Virus record (IMG/VR): IMGVR_UViG_3300005933_000079 | Location: 1-22,660 of that record | DNA from: a virus | Length of the DNA stretch: 22,660 bases | Direction: 5' to 3' (one strand) | Shown here: one piece after another, positions 8,617-16,579 of the stretch | How the letters are laid out: each line of letters begins with the position of its first letter | Position numbering within the stretch: position 1 is the first letter of the stretch | The notes under the pieces: generated by a model | The model's database searches: none | The model's input: the letters and a program-made list of their open reading frames with translations, nothing else | What the model was told of the DNA's origin: nothing | Program-made: the position numbers and the translations under genes

Positions 8617-10764
8617 TCATTGTTCAGAGCGATTAATAACAATTTTGGTTGATATTGGTGTAGATATAATTTCTTCCAAATTAAATTTTGCAAACACCTT
8701 TGTGCCAGCGACATGGGTAATTTCTTTAAGAGATTCCTCATAATTTTCAAGGTTTAGTTTAGATTGAATTTCATAAGAATATTCTTGATAATAATTACTG
8801 TCTTGTATATATTTATTCGAATTATAATATTCTAAATTGCCGTTTACATTTTTATACCCATTAAGATGCGAATTGTAAGTTGACCAAAATCCACCAGTTT
8901 TTCCTTGGCCTTTGGCAGATAAAATTCCGCCAGAAACTATAGCTCCGTTTTTAAGTACTTCGGCCTGTGTATTATCTACATAACTATATCCTGAATCTAC
9001 TATTTCCACTTCTGCTATAATCCCAGCTTCAAAAATTACCGTTGGTTCAGTTATTGCATTACTTCCTGCAATTATATTACTACTGTAGTCTTTAGATATG
9101 GCTACAATTGGAAAGCTTATTCCGCCGTATGTAATTGGTGTTGACGAATTAAAACCGTAATATGCGTATGGTCTTACTGTTAAAGTATTACTGTTAATTG
9201 CTACAACCTTTCCGCTAATAAGACCTTGGTCTATTTCATCGCCTACACTTAAAGTAGAAGGAACAGAATTCAATGTGATTAATTGATTTTTCCTATCGAA
9301 ATTAGATAAACGCGAATCGTGTGTAAAGGTAACAACTTCATTAAAATAATTAAGGCCTTGATCTATGTTATTAAAACCAACAATAGAACCAATATCAACG
9401 TTTGTCAAATCAAATGCAACATCTAACCTAGTATTGATATCTGTTGGATTTACGTTTCCAGACATTGAAGTTGCTGCTGGCGGAATAACGTTATAGTTAG
9501 ACGAGTCAAGTGCAACGTTCACAAAATCTCCAATTATATCAAATATAAGACCTATAGATTCTATATTCTCTAACTCGCTGACAATGACATCCGTGGAATT
9601 GGTAGTCTCAGGATAAAGAGCACCTGGCGAACTATCATTCCTCGGAGTTACTTTTAGAGTTACTCCTGATAAAGATTGTATATCAATATTTGGAGATCTG
9701 TCAACTGTATCAATAATAGATGTATTGGTAAACTCGTTGCCAGCATCCATTCTTACACCAACAAAAAAATCACCTTGGTCTATAACAGTGCCCCTATTAC
9801 CATTATTGTCCTCGAGTGTTTCTAGCTTGGTAAAATTACTTGGAATATTTTCTAAAAAGATAATTTGGTTTGACACATATAAATGAGTTGACTCTATCGT
9901 GTAACCCCACCCGCCATCTGTAACCTCGTATTCAATTATGCCGGCGTTGTCATCGCGTACTTTAGACACTCTTCCTGTAGCGCCAATTCCGTCAGGAGCT
10001 CCCTTAAACGTAACAGTGTCCCCAACAGAGTTTCCTCCTGGTCCTTTGACGTTAATATTAATTGAATCCAAAGAGCCGTTTACAATTCCAAAGTTAACAG
10101 GTGTACCATTTATTCGGGCGGTAATTCCTTCCAACCCTAAAAACGTGCCTTGAACATCGTTAATAAAAATAATTGGTATAAACGAATTATTTAATATAAC
10201 AAAGTTTATTTTGTCAATTATTGCTTTCGCGCCAGATGTTTCGCCGGTGATAGGTGTGTTAACGATATCTCTATATGGAAATTTGTTATCGGCGTCTGTG
10301 AAGATATTTACAGACGTAAATATACCTGCGTTTGGAAACAACTGAAGATAAGTGCCAGCCTGCCAGTTGGAATCTGACACTTTAAATATATCTTTTGCTG
10401 GATAATATACTTTAATAAATTCATTATAAAAAAGTCTAAAGAATAACTCCAAGCCACCTTCAGAACCTTTGCGGCGATAAAGCCCAAGTATGTTTTTCAC
10501 AATAATACGAACAGTAGCATCGTTAAAGGGGAGATCTGAAAGATATTTGTTTTTAAAGAATATTAGCATTCTGTCAAGTGTAGTATCTATATCTTTATAT
10601 TCAAACAATCTTCGGCCGTTATAAAGCGCTTGGTTTGTGTCAGTCTCAAGAAATTTGTAATATTCTTTTACAAACTGAACAAGATCATGGCCTTCCTCAC
10701 GATATATCGCTGGGAATTGTTTTTCAATATGAAATGAAACTAACTTATCTACAGGTACTGTCAT
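8617..10764 (-). CDS. 7: Baseplate wedge subunit gp7-like (short form)
   Basis: A 715-residue protein that matches the C-terminal third of T4 gp7 rather than the whole 1,032 residues. Residues 25-145 (KEYYKFLE, then GLYRRKGSEGGLELFFRLFYN) parallel T4 gp7's AYIQYLSDGY and YSTKGIEASYKFLFKVLYN. Residues 650-695 (SNKYIQDSNYYQEYSYEIQS, then HVAGTKVFAKF) parallel its SRSYYVMKIKSNL and VHPVGFGF. Between these halves lies a beta-rich insertion with two GSGY-type modules (about 256-298 and 580-606). gp7 is the wedge protein that contacts gp10, gp8, gp6 and gp53 in T4. The position between gp6 and gp8 agrees. Its ATG overlaps the gp6 stop by one base (TAATG). The identification rests on motif and synteny, not alignment. 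Confidence 0.75.
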   Translation of the reverse strand: MTVPVDKLVSFHIEKQFPAIYREEGHDLVQFVKEYYKFLETDTNQALYNGRRLFEYKDIDTTLDRMLIFFKNKYLSDLPFNDATVRIIVKNILGLYRRKGSEGGLELFFRLFYNEFIKVYYPAKDIFKVSDSNWQAGTYLQLFPNAGIFTSVNIFTDADNKFPYRDIVNTPITGETSGAKAIIDKINFVILNNSFIPIIFINDVQGTFLGLEGITARINGTPVNFGIVNGSLDSININVKGPGGNSVGDTVTFKGAPDGIGATGRVSKVRDDNAGIIEYEVTDGGWGYTIESTHLYVSNQIIFLENIPSNFTKLETLEDNNGNRGTVIDQGDFFVGVRMDAGNEFTNTSIIDTVDRSPNIDIQSLSGVTLKVTPRNDSSPGALYPETTNSTDVIVSELENIESIGLIFDIIGDFVNVALDSSNYNVIPPAATSMSGNVNPTDINTRLDVAFDLTNVDIGSIVGFNNIDQGLNYFNEVVTFTHDSRLSNFDRKNQLITLNSVPSTLSVGDEIDQGLISGKVVAINSNTLTVRPYAYYGFNSSTPITYGGISFPIVAISKDYSSNIIAGSNAITEPTVIFEAGIIAEVEIVDSGYSYVDNTQAEVLKNGAIVSGGILSAKGQGKTGGFWSTYNSHLNGYKNVNGNLEYYNSNKYIQDSNYYQEYSYEIQSKLNLENYEESLKEITHVAGTKVFAKFNLEEIISTPISTKIVINRSEQ

Positions 10765-12560
10765 TAGCTTGACTCTTCAAAATTAATTTTAATGTCTTCG
10801 CTTCGAATAGACAGAACACGATTTTTTGGTGCTGTAATATTAGGAGTCATCGACGCAGCATATATTTTAATTGCGTTTCCTGAAAATGCTTCTACGCCAA
10901 ATTTAATTAATTTGACTTCACCTGTAACATAATTTACCGTACCTATCGAAGGATTTATTATTGCTTGGTTTGAATTATTAGCATTTACAATCGAATTAAC
11001 GATGGCCATGTTTCCTAGGCCATCGTCAATTAATTTGGACAAGATCCCCTTATATGTAAACACAGAACTTGTTATTGATGGTTTAAATCCAGTCAATCCA
11101 ACCACTGCGTCGTACGGATACGGTTTAATAAGCTGAGTAGCAAACTTAAATGTTGGGTTCAATTCTAAGTTAAGAACTGGCGCATATTCAATAATAGGAT
11201 TTACACAAACGTTATTACTTAATATTCCGTCATCAATACCATCTATGATAGACGCTAGTTTTGAAACTCTTAATGTTTCGCCAAAGTCATCCAAGTTTGT
11301 AGTATTATAATCGGCTATCTCTGCTCTTATTAAAGTTTCAAGTGCTTGTGTTGATTTTGTTGTGAATTTTTTCGAATAAATTACATCTACGATAGTTTCA
11401 GAATATAAAAATCCAGGATCAATGAATATAGGTTCAATCGCAAGTGGAGTTTTATCAGCCAGATATCTTAAATACGAGTTTTTACGTGTTTCTGATAAAA
11501 ATCCTTCGCCTTGCAAGTTTACAGAAATCGCAACTCGGCCATATCTAGGAGGATCTAACTCATCACCACCGTATGCTGATACGCTTTTTATTTCCGGGAA
11601 TCTTTGCGATAATAAAATTTTATAATCGCCCGCAGTAATTGCTCTTTCTTGAACTTGAATTGATTTCGGTGCAAAAAACTTTATATTATCTAAGGTTTCG
11701 CGCTCGGCGCCACCAGCCGCAACGGACACTGTTGTTACAGTTGTATTTGGTTTAAACGAAGTTGCAAACAAATTAGCTCCGTTTACCTCAGTGCCATTAC
11801 ATACACGATATTGTATTTTTACATCAATATCTCTTTTTGGCTGTTCGCCGAATACATTCCCACCAAAATAAACAGAATACCTATTATCAAAATGTGGCTC
11901 AAGATAAAAAACTTTGCTTGTCGGTGTTACACCAAATATATCTGCTGTATAGAAAAACTGATTTTTTCCAAGAGTAGCTTCATCGTCAACATATACTTCA
12001 ATAGTATTTGTATCGATGTTATCGTTTATTAAATTACATTTTAAAGAATTTGTTTCATCAACAAAAAACCCGTCTTTTTCAAACTCGCCTAATATATATC
12101 CTTCGAATATTTCAACATCTGTTGCTACAAAAACTCCTGCTGCTGTCTTTTTAGCAATATAAGATTGATCTGTAATGAATGTATAGCTACTGCGTTGGAA
12201 ACTGGCTGTAAATTCCGTAAATCTTGGTATAGTAATCACCGAAGCGGTTTCAAGCGGATCCCGTAATGTTACATTTACAACGGCTTTTGCTGATTTTCTG
12301 GACCGAGGTAGATAATTTAATTCTTTTGCATGTGAAACAACTGAATTTTTAATAATGGCAGAATCAAGAAACATCTCGTTAATTGCCATGTTAGTGTAAA
12401 AATTATTCATGTGCGTATTGTAGGCTAGAACATCAAGTAAGACATTCATGTTTGCCCCTGTAAAATCATAATCTTTAAACTGAGTTTGATTTTGTAAGTG
12501 CGCTATGAATTGATCCTTAATGGTTGCAAAATCCAGCTCGTTAATTGGTTTGGTAGCCAT
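10764..12560 (-). CDS. 6: Baseplate wedge subunit gp6
   Basis: A 598-residue protein (660 in T4). The N-terminus has the characteristic gp6 region: NELDFATIKDQFIAHLQNQ, then LLDVLAYNTHMNNFYTNMAI and SVVSHAKELNYLPRS at about 84-98. The central part carries the gpJ/gp6-type baseplate fold region (KSIQVQERAITAGDYKILLS). gp6 forms the continuous ring of the T4 baseplate inner wedge together with gp25 and gp53, and is the most conserved wedge protein among contractile tails. It lies three bases after gp25 and overlaps gp7 by one base, so the three wedge proteins are coupled. Start ATG at 12560 gives the full conserved N-terminus. Confidence 0.93.
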   Translation of the reverse strand: MATKPINELDFATIKDQFIAHLQNQTQFKDYDFTGANMNVLLDVLAYNTHMNNFYTNMAINEMFLDSAIIKNSVVSHAKELNYLPRSRKSAKAVVNVTLRDPLETASVITIPRFTEFTASFQRSSYTFITDQSYIAKKTAAGVFVATDVEIFEGYILGEFEKDGFFVDETNSLKCNLINDNIDTNTIEVYVDDEATLGKNQFFYTADIFGVTPTSKVFYLEPHFDNRYSVYFGGNVFGEQPKRDIDVKIQYRVCNGTEVNGANLFATSFKPNTTVTTVSVAAGGAERETLDNIKFFAPKSIQVQERAITAGDYKILLSQRFPEIKSVSAYGGDELDPPRYGRVAISVNLQGEGFLSETRKNSYLRYLADKTPLAIEPIFIDPGFLYSETIVDVIYSKKFTTKSTQALETLIRAEIADYNTTNLDDFGETLRVSKLASIIDGIDDGILSNNVCVNPIIEYAPVLNLELNPTFKFATQLIKPYPYDAVVGLTGFKPSITSSVFTYKGILSKLIDDGLGNMAIVNSIVNANNSNQAIINPSIGTVNYVTGEVKLIKFGVEAFSGNAIKIYAASMTPNITAPKNRVLSIRSEDIKINFEESS

Positions 12561-12563
12561 ATC

Positions 12564-12980
12564 TTATCTAGTCCTCTCTAGAAACACGGTAAGTGCAATT
12601 GGGTCTGCAACATTATTTATGTAAAAATATATATCTATTTTAACGGTATTATCATCCAATGAAGATAACACATTTACATCAATAAGTGCGCACCGTGGCT
12701 CGTATGTTTCGATTGTAATTCTTATTTGCTCTTGTATCATTTTGATTACAGCGGGTGTATTATTTTCAAATAGCATTGCTCGAATATTACCGCCGATAAG
12801 AGGCTGCATAAGTCTTTCACCCTTATCCGTAAGAATAAGATTTTTTATTGATTCTTTAACAGCTTCTTCGTTTCTTTTTAAAGCAATATCCCCAGATATA
12901 GGATTTACAGACAAATCTTTATGAAGATCAGAATATAAGTCCAGCTTTTTTAATCTTGGAGTTATGAGTTGTACTACCAT
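12564..12980 (-). CDS. 25: Baseplate wedge subunit gp25 (gpW/gp25 family)
   Basis: A 138-residue protein close to T4 gp25 (132 residues). It shows the family signature: an N-terminal LYSDLHKDLSVNP segment, IKNLILTDKGERLMQPLIGG (residues 46-65), MLFEN, and the diagnostic EPR of TYEPRCALIDV near residue 93, in beta strands that bind the sheath. In the T4 baseplate, gp25 sits with gp53 and two copies of gp6 at the inner core and starts sheath assembly. In T4 it lies in the hub cluster beside gp26; here it precedes gp6. The gap to the upstream gene is five bases and to gp6 three, so it belongs to one transcription unit. Confidence 0.93.
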   Translation of the reverse strand: MVVQLITPRLKKLDLYSDLHKDLSVNPISGDIALKRNEEAVKESIKNLILTDKGERLMQPLIGGNIRAMLFENNTPAVIKMIQEQIRITIETYEPRCALIDVNVLSSLDDNTVKIDIYFYINNVADPIALTVFLERTR

Positions 12981-12985
12981 CTATT

Positions 12986-14671
12986 TTACCTATAAGTTGC
13001 AGGATCGCGAGGATTTACACCGTCTACAGATCCCCAATACCGTGCGTGCCCTTCGTCTATATGAACAAAACCACTATATCCACCGATTCCAACCATACCT
13101 TCTTGCACTGCAATTTTTAAAAATTCTTTGCGGCCTGCTGGGTAACCAGCCCATAGTATATCATATGCATGACCTTGTTCGTGCTTTGAGTTTCCAGGTT
13201 TGGCCACTTTGCTCTTATCCTTAGTACGGTTATATATGCCTTTCTGTTCTTGATAAGTTCTTCTTAAGCTGGTCATTATTAATTGTTTACCAAACCTTTT
13301 TTGTATTCTCATAACCTTAACACGCGATGCCATTGACTGAGTTTCCCAGCGCCATGCAGGTGGTTTTTTACCTTCTTTTGTAATAGCTTGTCTTAATGCA
13401 CCTCCGGTAAATGTAATTCTTGAATCCCCTTTACCTTCATTATATTTTGTAACGCTGTTAAGTTCTTCTGCAGAAAGTGGAGAAATGTCGCCAGTTTCAA
13501 CTTGTGTTATTGGTGTGCTATCAGCGCCTGCACCGCCAAACGGCTCAAGTGCACTTGTATTACCAGTCGCTGCACTTACTACTGCTGATCTTTGCTCTGG
13601 TGAAACACGTATTGCGCCTGCTCTTATAGCACGTTCAGTGTTTACATTTGAGCTTGACTTTAATGCGTTTAAAGAAGACTGATAACTATTTGTATAATCT
13701 GTTAATGGATTTATAAGACCTTTGATGCCTTTTTCTATTTGAGCACCAAAATTACAAAAGCGATATATTAAAAATTGTATTTCATCTAGTGATGGGTTTT
13801 TAAATAAATTAAGAGCATATTCGATTATACCTTTTATTTTATTTTTAAAGCTTTCTATGTTTGACGGGCTAAAAAAGTTTAATACTTTTTCTTTAATATC
13901 ATAAAATCTTAATATTACATTTTGCTGAAAGTACGTGGCAGCTTCTTTAATGATATTTTCTATACTGAAATTTTCAATAATATTTTTTACATTATCAACA
14001 ACTCTTTCAACTACACTTATTATTTGATCTTTAATTTTATCAATAAGTAGCTTTAACGATAAGTCTGCTAGAGAAAAGTTTTTAATTGCATTTACAAAAT
14101 TTTGTATATCATTAAGAGTGTCAAAAAAGCCATCAATCGCACCGAACACGGATGGCATAATAGAGCAAAAACTATCAAGTACTCCGCCAGAAATACTATT
14201 TCCATAAAAATCTTCTACTTCGTTTAAAAGCTTTGGTGTAATTGTGTTTGCTTGGTTTTTAAGCGTGATAGGTACATATTGATAGTTGCTTGTAAATTCT
14301 GCTACTTCAATAGGAGTAAAGATAAGGTTTTGGTTAATTCTTTTTGTGATATTTGGATATCTTTCAATATCGGCAATTAATTTTTTTATTTCACTATTTT
14401 CAAAGTATGTGTTAAATGTAGAAACAGATTCATAGAAAGGTGTTTCGCCATATTGCTGAATTAACAGTTCAGTTGTGCTTATTGGTTTAAATACTGCACC
14501 TTGCTGGAAGCTATCACTTAAAGAATCAGCGTTATTAATTGTATATGTCCCAAAGTTTAATTCGTTTGCGAAGGCTGCAACCACATCATTTACTGCAGCT
14601 TCAGGATTTGAAGCTGTTGATCCTATTCGGATAACGCAATGATTTCTAGTTGATATGTTCGACCCGGACAT
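12986..14671 (-). CDS. Virion-associated protein with C-terminal M15-type peptidase domain
   Basis: A 561-residue protein. Residues 466-561 form a peptidase M15-like (VanY/endolysin) domain: SKHEQGHAYD supplies the SxHxxGxAxD zinc motif with His497 and Asp504, and GFVHIDEG gives the third ligand His537 with Asp539 next to it, followed by ARYW. Such enzymes cut peptide bonds in the stem or cross-bridge of peptidoglycan. The N-terminal 190 residues are unrecognised. Residues about 190-340 are helical and Ile/Asn/Lys-rich. A Ser/Ala-rich linker precedes the enzyme. It sits between the spike gene and gp25, so it is probably a hub component or a hub-delivered lysin rather than a cytosolic endolysin; that is inference. 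An AAGGAAA ribosome site (14679-14685) supports ATG 14671. Confidence 0.85.
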   Translation of the reverse strand: MSGSNISTRNHCVIRIGSTASNPEAAVNDVVAAFANELNFGTYTINNADSLSDSFQQGAVFKPISTTELLIQQYGETPFYESVSTFNTYFENSEIKKLIADIERYPNITKRINQNLIFTPIEVAEFTSNYQYVPITLKNQANTITPKLLNEVEDFYGNSISGGVLDSFCSIMPSVFGAIDGFFDTLNDIQNFVNAIKNFSLADLSLKLLIDKIKDQIISVVERVVDNVKNIIENFSIENIIKEAATYFQQNVILRFYDIKEKVLNFFSPSNIESFKNKIKGIIEYALNLFKNPSLDEIQFLIYRFCNFGAQIEKGIKGLINPLTDYTNSYQSSLNALKSSSNVNTERAIRAGAIRVSPEQRSAVVSAATGNTSALEPFGGAGADSTPITQVETGDISPLSAEELNSVTKYNEGKGDSRITFTGGALRQAITKEGKKPPAWRWETQSMASRVKVMRIQKRFGKQLIMTSLRRTYQEQKGIYNRTKDKSKVAKPGNSKHEQGHAYDILWAGYPAGRKEFLKIAVQEGMVGIGGYSGFVHIDEGHARYWGSVDGVNPRDPATYR

Positions 14672-14692
14672 TTTACTCTTTCCTTTATAATC

Positions 14693-14700
14693 TATTTATT
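14693..14700 (-). promoter_or_regulatory. Possible late promoter variant AATAAATA upstream of the M15 protein
   Basis: AATAAATA on the minus strand in the 57-base gap upstream of the 561-residue gene, differing from TATAAATA at the first base and followed by GA as in the divergent pair. It would start a leader of about 16 bases with AAGGAAA. The variant also occurs by chance in coding DNA here, so position is the main argument. Confidence 0.4.
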
Positions 14701-14728
14701 CGCGATTGAACTCGCAATAGTTTAAACA

Positions 14729-16579
14729 TTAGCTAAGACCCCAATTTTTATTATAATATGCATTAATGCTTCCTACTGTGATCCTGCCGTCAGAACCGCG
14801 CCATGGCGGGTTTTGCGCATATGCTTTTGAGCCTCTTTTGTAAACTTCAAAATTATCAGGACGGCCATAATATGCCGGAGCTGCTTGAATAATTCCAAGA
14901 TCGCCACCTTTATACTTAGCACTTGCAAGATATTTGTCGTATACTTCTAATTGCTGAGTTGGGTTCATATTACGAATTTGACTCGTTGTATAACCAAGGC
15001 CTTTTGCTGTGCCAGGTATAAACTGGAACAAACCCGACGCTCCAGAATTTTGATTATATGCAGCAGTATTAAATGCGCTTTCACCGCTAATGATTGCATA
15101 TAATTGCTGCTTTTCGAGACTAGGATATTTACTTTGCATTTCCGCAAGTTTTGTTTGAAACGCTTGATCATTTTCGAGGCCTGCTGCAGATGTTTTAATT
15201 CCGGTAGATGATTTTTTAATTGCGTCTGCTGTAGAGGAAGTCGAAGCTTCACTAGATGTTTCTGTTGCTGCCGCCCTTTCAACTGATTCTTCACCTTCGT
15301 CTTGTGATGTATAACCACTCGACCCAATTATGCCACCGTCATAGCTTTCGTTACGTGTTGTGCTTATGGCTTTACCTACAGGTTCTGGGGCATCTACAGC
15401 TTCAGCCGTGCCAGCACCTGAAGAATCTGGTTCAACTGCCTTACCTTCGGCCATTCGTACATAATCATCAATAGCAGTAAGTTCAGCACTGATACTTACT
15501 TGAGATTCTCCGGCTATTTTTGGATGCTCAGCTTTAATACTTAAATCACCTTCTGCATCGAGATACATTGTTTTTGCCTTTAAGTTAATAGCATCAACAG
15601 CTTGTAGGTTTATTTTTTTGCTTGCCTTTAAATTAATGCCTTCTACGTTTGATTCAAGGCGTAGCTTCCCACCTCTTATTTGAATTTCTTCGCTTGCATT
15701 AATAGTAGACTGCCCGCCAACAGAAAGATAATGGTTTCCTCTAACATTTTGTATTAGATCACCAGTGATTTCTTCTATTTTATTTCCTTTTACAAAAACC
15801 TGAGAATCACCTTCGATAGTAACTATGTTTCTACCTTTTACATATACATAATTATTTCTATCATTTATTTGAATTTTATCAGACGCAGATTTATGAGTAG
15901 TACTTCCGCGCGCGTCAATAGCAATATAAGACCCTGCGCCGTGATATATGGTAATTCTCTCGGCCCCAGGAGTATCATCCAATTCTATTGAATGTGTTGC
16001 TGTTTCTATTACTCTATTAAATGGATACTCCGCGTTATATGCAGGCGCTGGTTCTGCAAAAAATTCGCGATCACCATCCTCAGCTTTATCCGGGTTTTGG
16101 TCTGCAATGCCAATATCTTTTACACGAGATATTTCCTGCTGGTGAACATAAGTTTCTTCAATATTTTCACCGCGAACTAATCTTGAATTTGATGGCTGCC
16201 CTATATCAGGTGGCATTGATCTTTTTGCAAGAATCCTTGAATTTGTTTCGGGTATTTTGCCCCAACCAGTTAAATCTGGGTTTATTATTTCAGTCATTTG
16301 CGTTGGGATTAAGCCCAATATCATTGGCTGCTGTGCATCACGACCGTCAACAAAAAACCCAAATACAAATGAGTTTACACGCGGTATCTCAGCGTTAGGG
16401 TCATAGCTACCATGTACTAGTGTTGCCCACGGAAGATTTTCAGTTGGGACCTGTTGGGTTGTTCCATGCACTCCAAAGGCACGTACTTGTACTCTTCCTT
16501 CAAGACGCTCATCAACATTATTTTCTACAACCCCCATAAAAAATAAAGGATTTAATATCCCAGCACCAGTTTCCATCAT
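14729..16579 (-). CDS. 5: Baseplate hub spike gp5-like with C-terminal lytic transglycosylase
   Basis: With the start chosen here the protein has 616 residues. Residues about 8-105 form an OB-fold region as in gp5 and VgrG proteins (FMGVVENNVDERLEGRVQVR, then ENLPWATLVHG). Residues about 190-370 are short alternating hydrophobic repeats (GRNIVTIEGDSQVFVKGNKI, LKASKKINLQAVDAINLKAK) that match a triple-stranded beta-helix spike. An Ala/Ser/Glu-rich linker follows. Residues 468-616 form an SLT-type transglycosylase: ISGESAFN with catalytic Glu500, and SGASGLFQF at 512-520. T4 gp5 instead carries its lysozyme between OB-fold and helix. The ATG at 16579 overlaps the gp27 stop as ATGA and has GGAG six bases upstream. 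A TTG at 16591 is in frame but less likely. Confidence 0.9.
   Translation of the reverse strand: MMETGAGILNPLFFMGVVENNVDERLEGRVQVRAFGVHGTTQQVPTENLPWATLVHGSYDPNAEIPRVNSFVFGFFVDGRDAQQPMILGLIPTQMTEIINPDLTGWGKIPETNSRILAKRSMPPDIGQPSNSRLVRGENIEETYVHQQEISRVKDIGIADQNPDKAEDGDREFFAEPAPAYNAEYPFNRVIETATHSIELDDTPGAERITIYHGAGSYIAIDARGSTTHKSASDKIQINDRNNYVYVKGRNIVTIEGDSQVFVKGNKIEEITGDLIQNVRGNHYLSVGGQSTINASEEIQIRGGKLRLESNVEGINLKASKKINLQAVDAINLKAKTMYLDAEGDLSIKAEHPKIAGESQVSISAELTAIDDYVRMAEGKAVEPDSSGAGTAEAVDAPEPVGKAISTTRNESYDGGIIGSSGYTSQDEGEESVERAAATETSSEASTSSTADAIKKSSTGIKTSAAGLENDQAFQTKLAEMQSKYPSLEKQQLYAIISGESAFNTAAYNQNSGASGLFQFIPGTAKGLGYTTSQIRNMNPTQQLEVYDKYLASAKYKGGDLGIIQAAPAYYGRPDNFEVYKRGSKAYAQNPPWRGSDGRITVGSINAYYNKNWGLS

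Noticed and set aside
14701-14716. GCGA/TCGC hairpin in the gap before the M15 gene as a terminator
   Set aside because: Only four base pairs and no following U run on either strand.
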